64,000 bases of DNA, taken from Streptomyces sp. NBC_01775 (GTDB taxonomy: Bacteria > Actinomycetota > Actinomycetes > Streptomycetales > Streptomycetaceae). The notes under the pieces were generated by a model. The model made no database searches, was not told the DNA's origin, and saw only the letters and a program-made list of their open reading frames with translations. This document shows, piece by piece, positions 43,571-51,073 of this stretch. The position numbers and the translations under genes are program-made. The first letter of the stretch is position 1, and each line of letters opens with the position of its first letter. The stretch spans positions 2,108,001 to 2,172,000 of the forward strand of contig NZ_CP109104.1 in the NCBI RefSeq assembly GCF_035917675.1. Reading direction: 5' to 3'.

Positions 43571-44272
43571 TCACGCCACCAGGCAGACATCGCCCCGCCT
43601 GCCAGCCGGGCGCCCCTTGACCCCAAGCACGGGCCTGCGATGGCTCACCAAGATCCCCGACCCGGTGGTGAATTCCACCAACTGATAACTCAGGACACAG
43701 TCCACTGAGGTTCCGCGCATCACACGCTCCGCCGAGGGAAGCGATTCCAGAAGCTCCCACGACGTCGAGACGAGCTGGAAAATTCCTACGTCAGGAAGAC
43801 CGGCCAGCCGAAATCGCAGGCGCACCTCCGGCACCGGCCCCCGTCCTGCCTTTGCCGCCGCCTTGCGCTCCTCGACGGTGGCAGGACAGCCACACGGACC
43901 CCCCTCGACACCCGTGGAGTCAAGAAGATTGGCTCCATCGCAGACGTGGAACACCTCACCGGCGGCCCGCATCACCATCCGCACAGACACGGGCTGCCCG
44001 CCCGTCAGAACCACAGAGATCGATTCACATCGCGTGAGCACTTCATAACCCCGGCCGGCACCCTGGCCCGTCAGCTCCGGCTGCCCCCCGTACAACCCCG
44101 CGAGAGCATCAGCCACGTCACGGTCCCCTGTGGTGATCCGCCAAGACGACACCGCGACCGGCCTGCCGTCGACCTGTCGGCCAACCTGGAAATGCCCGAC
44201 CGGAGAGCCCGCGGTATCGAGCAGCAGGATGGCGTCTCCTACCTCAGTCCCGTGCTTCGCGCTGTGATCCAT
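43571..44272 (-). CDS. Recombination directionality factor-like protein (phiC31 gp3 type)
   Basis: 233 residues, ATG at 44272. The pattern matches gp3 of Streptomyces phages phiC31/phiBT1, as I recall it: GHFQVGRQVDGRP and SSWRITTGDRDVADALAGLY near the N-terminus, the cysteine cluster VFHVCDGANL and GGPCGCPATVEERKAA, then VRLRFRLAGLPDVGIFQLVS, SWELLESL and a C-terminal basic tail. gp3 binds the serine integrase coiled coil and turns integration into excision. A large serine recombinase is encoded 0.8 kb away, so the two could form an int/RDF pair, with the rsgA fragment oddly placed between them. Confidence 0.7.
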   Translation of the reverse strand: MDHSAKHGTEVGDAILLLDTAGSPVGHFQVGRQVDGRPVAVSSWRITTGDRDVADALAGLYGGQPELTGQGAGRGYEVLTRCESISVVLTGGQPVSVRMVMRAAGEVFHVCDGANLLDSTGVEGGPCGCPATVEERKAAAKAGRGPVPEVRLRFRLAGLPDVGIFQLVSTSWELLESLPSAERVMRGTSVDCVLSYQLVEFTTGSGILVSHRRPVLGVKGRPAGRRGDVCLVA

Positions 44273-44479
44273 GGCCTCTCTCCGGTCGAACAGCAGACAG
44301 GAGCCATGAGGATCCGCAGCATCTCCCGTTTGGTGAGACCGGATTTCCGTTGTATGCAGCGGGGGCGGGCCAGCTGCGCGGACGGCATGTAGGTCAAGTA
44401 CAAGGCGACCGCGCGGGGCGGGCTCGCGGTGAACGTGATTGAGTGCTGAGCGCGCGACCTCTGACCAGGTGATTCGCGT

Positions 44480-44582
44480 CTTTCAGCTCTGTCACGGGCT
44501 TGCCCTTCTGTACGGGGCGAATGTCCCTCGGAAGTCCCTGTGACAGAGCTGAAAGTCCCTGAAAAGTCCCTGGGATGTCCCT
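44480..44582. repeat. 16-bp inverted repeat with five helically phased GTCCCT units
   Basis: CTTTCAGCTCTGTCAC (44480-44495) is perfectly inverted at 44540-44555. Hexamer GTCCCT begins at 44523, 44534, 44555, 44566 and 44577, intervals of 11, 21, 11 and 11 bases, so all copies face the same side of the helix; consensus is about RAWGTCCCTG. It sits 210-310 bp upstream of the gp3-like gene. Such phasing implies cooperative binding of a protein: promoter control, replication iterons or recombination accessory sites. Confidence 0.6.
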
Positions 44583-44726
44583 GGCGGACCGGTCGGTGAC
44601 CTGGACGCCAGCGGGACGAACGGCGCTTGGTGAGTCCCCTCCGCTCCACCGCCGGGGCTCTGGTCGGCACATTTCGAGCTGCCCGGAGACTGGCGGCCCA
44701 GCACCCGCGCTAGACGGGGAGCCTCT

Positions 44727-44746
44727 GACCTACGCATTACGAGCAC
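44727..44746. repeat. 20-bp direct repeat, right copy (possible att core)
   Basis: Identical to 238-257 in the same orientation, followed after nine bases by the same CATGCT. Lies 455 bp upstream of the directionality-factor gene. Together the two copies enclose 44.5 kb. Confidence 0.5.
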
Positions 44747-44772
44747 GTTAGGGCTCATGCTGCGAGCATCCT

Positions 44773-44964
44773 TCAACTGGTCGCGCAGCGCCGCCGTCTG
44801 ATGCCCGCATCGTGTCGCTCGGCCAGGAGCTTCTCCTCCTCGTCGAGTTCAGCCCGACGAGCCGCGACGCGTTCGGCGATCTCGTTGATCTCCGTCCTCC
44901 CGCGAGCCAACGAACCCGTACGCCTCCGCGACCTGGAAACGGACAGACCGGCCTTGACCGCCAC
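44773..44964 (-). CDS. Small coiled-coil protein, hypothetical
   Basis: 63 residues. After a basic N-terminus (SRSRRRTGSLARGRTEINEI) comes a charged helix AERVAARRAELDEEEKLLAE, resembling the start of longer coiled-coil proteins seen near Streptomyces mobile elements. The end looks cut short and turns into basic nonsense. No strong ribosome site. Possibly a truncated gene. Confidence 0.35.
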   Translation of the reverse strand: MAVKAGLSVSRSRRRTGSLARGRTEINEIAERVAARRAELDEEEKLLAERHDAGIRRRRCATS

Positions 44965-45388
44965 CTGACGATCAAGGCCCCAGACTGCCCACGACCAGAC
45001 CGAGCACCCTCCCGAACGATCACGCCACCCCGATGACCTGCGACTTCAAGATGGCGCGGCTTCAATCACATCACCGCCGCCCTCGACCGGCTCGCACTCC
45101 TGCCGGACCCCGGCTGACCAGCGAATTCACCCGTCCCTACGAAAGACCCCTCCAGTCGGAGCAGTGGAACCCGGCATCCACCCGAGACGACACTCGGGCC
45201 CCCGGCCTACCCCACCTCGGTCCACGGCACGAAGACGAGCCACCGACTCCCTCGGCGGCTCGTCATGAAACTTCGAGGTTAGAGGTCGTTCTCTTTCCGA
45301 ACCCCATGTGCGGTTTCTGCTGGTCAGGCATGAGGTAGCGGCTGGCGCCGAAGTCTCGCTCCGTCACCGACCGAGATGTCATCGGATG
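44965..45388. other. Non-coding stretch
   Basis: About 420 bases before the hydrolase stop. No frame is convincing and no repeat is seen. Confidence 0.35.
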
Positions 45389-46135
45389 TCATGCGGGTTG
45401 GGAGTCCCAGAATCGGTTGAGTACCTCCGCGCCCCGGTCAGGGTCCTGGAGCATCCAGTAGTGGGTGAGGTGGTCCAGTTCCACTGCCAGTGCTCCGGTT
45501 CGCGCGGCCATGTCCAGGTCCATCGCGGGCTGTGCCATGGGATCGCCGGTCGGGATCAGGACGAGCCCCGGCGCCTGAGCGGGGCGGTCGAAGTCCTTGC
45601 CCCAGTCGGTGTGGAAGTTGGGCCAGGCCGAGCGGTAGAGCGTCAGGATGGCGGTGCTCATCTCCTCGTCGTGGACGGTGTCGACTTCTGCCGCCAGTTC
45701 GGCGCTCATCCCCCGGGGGCGGAGGAAGTCGCCGAAGCTAGGGCTGCCGGGGGCCTGGGTGCGCAGCGACGCGAGCAGCTCCTCGCCCTCCGGGCTCTTC
45801 TGGAAGAGGGTGGCCGCCTCGTGCCACTGATAGTCGGGGTGCCAGCCGTGTGCGACGTCGGACACCCAGCTGCGTACCGGAACGTCGTAGGCGGAGACGA
45901 TCCGCATCACCAGGTGCGCGCCCCAGTCGTGGCCCACGAGATCGACGGGCTCACCGAGGGCGCGCAGCTCCTTCGCCAGCCAGCCGGCATACGCCTCCTT
46001 GCCGTCCAGGTGAGCCGGGCGAGGGCTGCCGAATCCGGGCAGCCGCAGGGTCGTGGCGGGGCGGTCGATCCGCCCCCGGAGATCGTTCCAGAGGGAGGGC
46101 GTCTCGGGTATTCCATGGATGAACACAACGGTCAT
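45389..46135 (-). CDS. Alpha/beta hydrolase, epoxide hydrolase/dehalogenase type
   Basis: 248 residues, ATG at 46135. FIHGIPETPSLW contains the oxyanion HG; the nucleophile elbow is GHDWGAHL with Asp as nucleophile, which marks epoxide hydrolases and haloalkane dehalogenases rather than serine esterases. The acid is probably in VLIPTGDPM and the histidine in ELDHLTHYWM. No signal peptide, so cytoplasmic. It is divergent from a TetR gene with shared half-sites between them, so it is probably that regulator's target. Substrate unknown. Confidence 0.82.
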   Translation of the reverse strand: MTVVFIHGIPETPSLWNDLRGRIDRPATTLRLPGFGSPRPAHLDGKEAYAGWLAKELRALGEPVDLVGHDWGAHLVMRIVSAYDVPVRSWVSDVAHGWHPDYQWHEAATLFQKSPEGEELLASLRTQAPGSPSFGDFLRPRGMSAELAAEVDTVHDEEMSTAILTLYRSAWPNFHTDWGKDFDRPAQAPGLVLIPTGDPMAQPAMDLDMAARTGALAVELDHLTHYWMLQDPDRGAEVLNRFWDSQPA

Positions 46136-46157
46136 GACCGCTCCTGACGAGGCGAAG

Positions 46158-46205
46158 TGGATTAGTTATCCATTTCACCGTAGCACCCACCTGATAGGTT
46201 ATCCA
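46158..46205. promoter_or_regulatory. Operator half-sites between hydrolase and TetR genes
   Basis: TGGATTAGTTATCCA (46158-46172) is an imperfect palindrome with TGGAT/ATCCA arms, and TGATAGGTTATCCA (46192-46205) repeats its right half; GTTATCCA recurs 33 bases apart. Located between divergent start codons, these are the likely binding sites of the TetR protein encoded at 46230. Confidence 0.5.
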
Positions 46206-46229
46206 CATAGGTATGCGAAGGGAGGGATC

Positions 46230-46772
46230 ATGAGGTCGGATGCCGCACGCAACAGGCAGAGGATCTTCGATGAGGCTCGCGGCGCCGTCATCGGCGGGGA
46301 GACTGCGCTCACCCTCAACGAGCTCGCGCGCAGGGCGGGCGTGGGGGTCGGGACGGTTTATCGGGTCTTTCCCACGCAGCGGGCCATGCGGGAGTCCGTC
46401 CTGGAAGAAGCGGTCCGAGAGCTCATCGATGCGGCGGCCGTAGCGGGCGGATATCCCGAGCCCGCCAACGCACTCGTCGACTTCCTCCGCACGGCGCTGC
46501 TGACCGCTCTGGCGCGACCGGGCCTCACCGACGTTCTGATCACCGGGTCCGACGAGACTGAGTCCCTGCACCGGGCCAAGGGAGAGCTGGTCGAGGTCAC
46601 CTCCGACCTGCTCGCACGCATCCGCCCTGTCCCTGCCCTCACCGGCGAAAACCTGCTCAAGCTCCTGTGCGGCCTGATCCACGCCGTCAGCGAGCACCCG
46701 GCGGAGCGGCAGGGGACTGCGATCGACAACTACCTCGACATCCTCCGGGCCGGCCTCGCACCCGCCCCCTGA
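46230..46772 (+). CDS. TetR/AcrR family transcriptional regulator
   Basis: 180 residues, ATG at 46230 with GAAGGGAGGG upstream. The N-terminal TetR helix-turn-helix is ALTLNELARRAGVGVGTVYR, then VFPTQRAMRESVLEEAV; the C-terminal ligand domain includes LARPGLTDVLITGSDE. Divergent from the hydrolase gene over 94 bp containing two related half-sites, so it is probably its repressor. Ligand unknown. Confidence 0.85.
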   Translation: MRSDAARNRQRIFDEARGAVIGGETALTLNELARRAGVGVGTVYRVFPTQRAMRESVLEEAVRELIDAAAVAGGYPEPANALVDFLRTALLTALARPGLTDVLITGSDETESLHRAKGELVEVTSDLLARIRPVPALTGENLLKLLCGLIHAVSEHPAERQGTAIDNYLDILRAGLAPAP

Positions 46773-46988
46773 CGACCGGGCTCTGGGTGCGGGCGAGACC
46801 CGGACTCGGATGCTGTGCCGGAGGCTGCATCGTGCCGCTCGTCATGCAGCCCTCCTTGACCGGCCCGCTGCGGTGTCGCGTACGTCCGGGGCCGTGTCGC
46901 GGTCAGGCGTCTTCGTCGATCATTTCGATCAGCTCGATGGCCGACCCACGTGGGCGCAGGCCGAGGGCGCGCACCAGCTGGCACATAG
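46773..46988 (-). other. Spacer with a 27-residue gene-end fragment
   Basis: On the minus strand a frame at about 46905-46988 reads MCQLVRALGLRPRGSAIELI and EMIDEDA before a TGA. It looks like the C-terminus of a lost protein but has no identifiable family. Nothing else is visible. Confidence 0.2.
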
Positions 46989-46989
46989 C

Positions 46990-47020
46990 GTCACTTAATG
47001 TCAATATGGCACTGAGTGAA
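46990..47020 (+). promoter_or_regulatory. Operator-like sequence upstream of TetR gene 47047
   Basis: GTCACTTAATGTCAATATGG (46990-47009) continues CACTGAGTGAAT. It aligns over about 30 bases with the reverse complement of 63692-63723 (GTCACTAAATGCCAAACTGG and onward) and shares half-sites with 53276-53293 and 57577-57599. It lies 27 bases before the start codon of a TetR gene, as expected for an autoregulatory operator. Confidence 0.5.
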
Positions 47021-47046
47021 TGTGATGGTGAAAGGGGGGCGAAAAG

Positions 47047-47763
47047 ATGACTGACGACGTGGCATCGACCGAACGCAGCCGTGGAGGGATGAGTGAGCAG
47101 CGGCGCCGTCGCGTACGTCTGGAGATCTCGCGGGAGGCGGCACGCCTGTTCTGGGCGCAGGGCGTCGACGGCACGAGCGGTGACCAGATCGCGGAGGCGG
47201 TGGGTCTGTCGACCCGCACCATCTGGCGTCATTTCCGTAGCAAGGAGAGCTGCGCGGAGCCGATCGTCGCGCATAGCGTGGAGTGGGAACTGGCCACTCT
47301 GCGCAGTTGGCCGCCGCACCGCTCTCTGGAGGAGCATTTCGCCACGGAGGCGAAGCGGTTGGTCGGCGAGATCAGCCCGTCGGAGCAGGCCGATGCCGGG
47401 CTGGGCGTCAAGATGATTCGCTTGGCCGAGACCGAACCGGCCCTGCGCACGGCCTGGCTGATGGCCTGCGACCAGGTGGAACACGAACTGGCCGGGGTCA
47501 TCGCGACTCGCCTCGGAGTCACGCCCGACGCCCTTGAGGTACGTCTGCACGCCGCAGCCACCTCGGCCGCCCTGCGAGTCATCAACGAGTACGTCGGAGC
47601 CGGCCTTCTGGACGGCACCGATCCGCGGAAGCTCGGTGACGAGAGTTTCACCTTCATCGCGGACGCTGTCCGCTCGGCCACCGGGGGCGCCGTGGGCGAC
47701 CCGGTCCACACCGACACGGAGCCCGCCGGGCCGGACGAGTGCGCCGCCGATCGACAAGAGTAA
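47047..47763 (+). CDS. TetR family regulator, paralog A
   Basis: 238 residues, ATG at 47047 after AAAGGGGGGC. N-terminal TetR domain: RRVRLEISREAARLFWAQGV, SGDQIAEAVGLSTRTIWRHF, RSKESCAEPIV; C-terminal ligand domain with LRTAWLMACDQVEHELAGVI. It is closely related to the product of 56888-57541 (EISREASRLFWEQGV, AGLSTRTVWRHFRSKES), so the two arose by duplication. Operator-like sequence lies 27 bp upstream. The acidic tail after residue 215 is not shared. Confidence 0.85.
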   Translation: MTDDVASTERSRGGMSEQRRRRVRLEISREAARLFWAQGVDGTSGDQIAEAVGLSTRTIWRHFRSKESCAEPIVAHSVEWELATLRSWPPHRSLEEHFATEAKRLVGEISPSEQADAGLGVKMIRLAETEPALRTAWLMACDQVEHELAGVIATRLGVTPDALEVRLHAAATSAALRVINEYVGAGLLDGTDPRKLGDESFTFIADAVRSATGGAVGDPVHTDTEPAGPDECAADRQE

Positions 47764-48208
47764 GCGGTGCCCCCTGAGCGGCACACTCCGATGGACTCAG
47801 CCACAGAGGCAGGAGGGGACCCGGCCGCTGCTGCACGCACCGTGTACGCCGCGCAACCGCCGATCTCCCAGGGCACGACAACGCCGTAGCGCCCATATGA
47901 ACTCTGTGGCCCCAGGGCGCCATTTCGGCCAGTCCGACGAAGACCCCTGCTCTCCATCCCGGATACAGCGGCCGGTGGCGCCTGACCCTGCCCGGCGCCC
48001 TGGACCCGGGGAGCGCTTCTCCCCCGGCGACGAACAGGACCTTCGACAAGCCCTACCTTCCCAGTTCAGAGGCGCTCCCCGGCTATCTGATCACCCGTCG
48101 GACGGCCCCCTTGGTGAAAGCCCGAGGTCAACGTGGCCAATGTCCGACGACCCGATGCCGTTCCCCCGGCGGGACCGTCGGCACCCCGGGATGCTCCGGT
48201 TCCACGCC
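47764..48208. other. Non-coding stretch
   Basis: About 445 bases between convergent genes. Only low-complexity frames in all six; no terminator hairpin stood out. Confidence 0.35.
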
Positions 48209-49648
48209 TCACACGGGCCTGGAACCGGCGTCGGCACTCCCGCTGGGGAGCGGCGTGGCGGCGAAGACGCAGTCCGGGTCGACCGCAGACTTCACGGCGA
48301 GCAAACGCTCGGTGTTCGGCCCGTAGGACTCCGCAACCTGGTCGGGAGTCTCCGGCCCCAGGAAGTTCACGTAGCCGCCCGGCAACGAAAACGGCTCAAG
48401 CGCCGCGTGCAGCTCTTCCAGCCAGCGCAGGTGCGGGGACCTACCATCGCCGGCTCCGGCGTTGCCCTTGCTTCCGCCCTGCCACAATGAGATCAGCTCG
48501 ACCATCAGGTGCGGTTCGCGTCGGCTGAAAGCCGTCGAGCCGAGGGGTAGGCGGGCGGCGGCACCATGGAACTGATGCCACACGATCGCGGAAAACGGTG
48601 AGGTGAACTCCCGTGCAGCCCGGGCTAGGACGGTCGTCATGGAGCCGGAGATGCTCCGGACGGTGCGCGTGCGAATTGCGCCCATCCGCCCGGGTGGGAA
48701 CATGGCGTCCGTCGCGGCCAACGCTGCGGAACGGGCGACCGGTCCAACCTCGGCCAGCACGGGTGTACCGAGTCTGGCCAGGGCACGCACCGGCCCGTTC
48801 TCGGCGTCCCCCACCTCGATGTCCCCCGACCAGGTCGGCGCGACGTACACCGTCGGCTTCCCGTCCGGGCCGGGAAGGAACCCCACGTCCACCGTCAGCT
48901 CATCCGGGCAGTCCTGAAGGATCCCACCGAGGTTGGCGAGAATGTCGGCGCTCTGGACGGTCGGGTACAGGATGGTTCCCGACACTACTGTCGGCACGGG
49001 GTGTAGACGGATCCGCGCCGAGGTCACGACACCGAAGTTGCCGCCGCCGCCGCGCAGCGCCCAGAAGAGGTCCGGATGATGTTCGGCATCGGTGACCACT
49101 CGTGAACCGTCGGCCAGGACGACTTCGGCGCCGAGCAGGTTGTCGGCTGCGAGCCCGAACTGCCCGATCAGGGGGCCGTATCCGCCGCCGAGCGTGAGGC
49201 CGACCATGCCGACGGCGCCTGCCGTTCCGGTGACGGCCGTCAGGCCCGCCCGCTCGGCGGCGGATACGACGTCGGACGAGAGCGCCCCGCCACCCACCGT
49301 CGCGAAACGGCGGCCGACGTCGACCTGAACTCCCCGCATGTCGGTCAAATCGAGAACCAGCCCGCCGGGACGGAACGCCCGCCCCCAGAAGTCGTGACCT
49401 CCGCCGCGCACCGAGAGCGGCACCCCGTGGCTGCGCGATGCGCGTACCCCGGCCTGCACGTCAGTGGTGGTCGCGCACCGCACGACGACAGAAGGACGGA
49501 CATCGACCGCTGCGTTGAACAACGCCACTGCTTTCGCGTACTCCGGTCCGTTGGTGAGCACACGGCCCGCAGGGATTCTGGACCGCAACTCAGCCAGCAA
49601 GGCAGTGCTGACTGCGTAGCGGGCATCTGCATGGGCATGGGTCTGCAT
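48209..49648 (-). CDS. FAD-binding oxidoreductase, BBE type
   Basis: 479 residues; the ATG at 49648 has AGGAG five bases upstream. PCMH-type FAD domain: VVVRCATTTDVQAGVRASRS, SVRGGGHDFWGRAF (the His commonly linked to FAD), GGALSSDVVSAAERAGLTAV, GMVGLTLGGGYGPLIGQFGL, ALRGGGGNFGVV. The C-terminal berberine-bridge part ends YGPNTERLLAVKSAVDPDCV. The second flavin-linking cysteine of bicovalent members is not in the usual GxxC position, so flavin attachment may be single. Oxidises a small molecule; substrate unknown. Divergence from MerR is not seen: both are on the minus strand with 70 bp between. Confidence 0.87.
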   Translation of the reverse strand: MQTHAHADARYAVSTALLAELRSRIPAGRVLTNGPEYAKAVALFNAAVDVRPSVVVRCATTTDVQAGVRASRSHGVPLSVRGGGHDFWGRAFRPGGLVLDLTDMRGVQVDVGRRFATVGGGALSSDVVSAAERAGLTAVTGTAGAVGMVGLTLGGGYGPLIGQFGLAADNLLGAEVVLADGSRVVTDAEHHPDLFWALRGGGGNFGVVTSARIRLHPVPTVVSGTILYPTVQSADILANLGGILQDCPDELTVDVGFLPGPDGKPTVYVAPTWSGDIEVGDAENGPVRALARLGTPVLAEVGPVARSAALAATDAMFPPGRMGAIRTRTVRSISGSMTTVLARAAREFTSPFSAIVWHQFHGAAARLPLGSTAFSRREPHLMVELISLWQGGSKGNAGAGDGRSPHLRWLEELHAALEPFSLPGGYVNFLGPETPDQVAESYGPNTERLLAVKSAVDPDCVFAATPLPSGSADAGSRPV

Positions 49649-49718
49649 TGTCACTCCTGGGTGTCGCTCACGAGTGCGGCCGTCGACGGCGACGGCATGG
49701 AGCCGGAGACCGGCGCGG

Positions 49719-50480
49719 TCAACGAAGTTCGGTAGCGTTCCGCCCCGGTCGGGGCTGGGTGGACTCGTCCACGATCACGTGGGTCCGGTGCAAAACGTCG
49801 AGCTGCGCCGGGTTGTACAGCTCACGCAGGACCGTCTCCATGGTCTCTCGAACGAATTCCTTCCCCTTCGGGCCGTCCGTGTACAGGTCGGGCAGGTCCG
49901 GGTGGTCCTGCCGCAGCCGACGCAGGTAGGGCACCATCCGCTCCACGAGGTCTTTGCGGATGTGCTCGCCGGCGTCAGCGGACAGTTCGTCGAACTCCCG
50001 ATTGATCGGGTGAGCAGGCAGATTGCGCACCAGCGCACCGTATGCCTGCAGCTGCTCCCCGTTCATCAACCGGGTCATGACCAGCAGGAGCGAGCGGTCG
50101 GTCTCGGACAGGGCCGTTGCTGCGCCGGGCGTGAGTTCCGCAGGCAGGTCGGCCGGGGCGCGTTGCTCGATCATTGTCGCGAGTTCGAGCCGGGCCCGCT
50201 GCAGCCGCTCGATGGTCGCGGCCAGCTCCGCGTCGAGCGTGCGCAGTGCCCGCCCGGGGTGCTCACCCTCATCCACCGTCTCCGCGATCTGGTTCAGCGA
50301 GAACCCGAGATCGACCAGACGCTTGACCCGCAGCAGGCGGACCAGGTGCGGCACGCCGTACTGCTTGTAGCCATTGGCGCGGCGCTCGGGCTCCGCCAGC
50401 AGCCCGACCTCGTGGTAGTGCCGCACCGCCCGCAGGCTGGTGCCGGCAAGCTCGGCGATCTCCCGGGTACTCCAGCTCAT
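49719..50480 (-). CDS. MerR family transcriptional regulator
   Basis: 253 residues, ATG at 50480. MerR N-terminal winged helix: WSTREIAELAGTSLRAVRHY, HEVGLLAEPERRANGYKQYG, LVRLLRVKRLVDLGFSLNQI, then a dimerisation helix (ERLQRARLELATMI) and a C-terminal domain without obvious metal cysteines, so a drug or small-molecule sensor. A perfect palindrome lies 15 bp upstream of the start. About 100 bp of this gene are duplicated almost exactly at 56510-56602. Confidence 0.85.
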   Translation of the reverse strand: MSWSTREIAELAGTSLRAVRHYHEVGLLAEPERRANGYKQYGVPHLVRLLRVKRLVDLGFSLNQIAETVDEGEHPGRALRTLDAELAATIERLQRARLELATMIEQRAPADLPAELTPGAATALSETDRSLLLVMTRLMNGEQLQAYGALVRNLPAHPINREFDELSADAGEHIRKDLVERMVPYLRRLRQDHPDLPDLYTDGPKGKEFVRETMETVLRELYNPAQLDVLHRTHVIVDESTQPRPGRNATELR

Positions 50481-50490
50481 GGTTCTCAGC

Positions 50491-50520
50491 CAACACTGTG
50501 CCGCTACGGCACAGTCAAGT
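50491..50520. promoter_or_regulatory. MerR operator/promoter, copy 1
   Basis: CTGTGCCG-CTA-CGGCACAG (50496-50514) is a perfect 8-bp-arm palindrome immediately upstream of the merR start; on the minus strand it is preceded by TTGACT, a good -35, as in promoters that MerR proteins activate across a long spacer. A near-identical copy lies at 52753-52781. Confidence 0.6.
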
Positions 50521-50621
50521 CCTGTCCCTGGCTCTCACGATCGGCATCGCGACCTGGCCCGGTGCTGTTCGGCTTCCGGCTCGCGGCAGCTGGGCCAGTG
50601 CGCGGTCGCGCGAGTTCCGGT

Positions 50622-51059
50622 TCACACTCCGGGACCGAAGTCCCGTGCCTGTTCATAACCGAGTTCCAGCAGGGCGGCACGGAGCTTTGCTGCTGCTTCA
50701 GCCAAAGCTGACTGATCCTCCTCCTGCTTGGCCTTGCTGAAATCAAAGTCGGACATGTCCCAGACCGGCGCGACATGTATATGCAAATGCGGCACCTCAA
50801 AGCCTGCGATGACGAGGCCGGCGCGCGGAGCGTTCCAAGCCCGCTGCACCCCTTGCCCCACGGCCCGGGCTACCTCGAAGCAACGCGCCAGAAGGGTCCC
50901 GTCGGCGTCCGTCCACCGGTCGACCTCACGCCGCGGCACCACCAGGGTGTGGCCAGGCCGCAACGGAGCGATGGACAGAAAAGCGACGATTTCCGGATCC
51001 TGCCAGACGAAGCGTCCGGGTAGCTCGCCGGAGATAATGCGTGAGAATACAGTAGTCAT
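50622..51059 (-). CDS. HIT family protein
   Basis: 145 residues, ATG at 51059. Histidine-triad nucleotide hydrolase/transferase: VFSRIISGELPGRFVW, FLSIAPLRPGHTLVVPRREV and the triad VPHLHIHVAP. These enzymes hydrolyse AMP-linked or related nucleotide conjugates. It starts 14 bp after the amidase stop on the same strand, so the two form an operon. It differs from the usual HxHxHxx core only in context residues; all three histidines are present. Confidence 0.88.
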   Translation of the reverse strand: MTTVFSRIISGELPGRFVWQDPEIVAFLSIAPLRPGHTLVVPRREVDRWTDADGTLLARCFEVARAVGQGVQRAWNAPRAGLVIAGFEVPHLHIHVAPVWDMSDFDFSKAKQEEDQSALAEAAAKLRAALLELGYEQARDFGPGV

Positions 51060-51073
51060 ACGTGAAATTGTCC

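Larger units (their letters stand above)
44273..44772. other. Intergenic region holding phased repeats and att-like repeat
   Basis: About 500 bases upstream of the directionality-factor gene. Frames here are short and lack ribosome sites. The region instead contains the inverted repeat and five GTCCCT units (44480-44582) and the right copy of the 20-bp repeat (44727-44746), listed separately. Confidence 0.5.
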
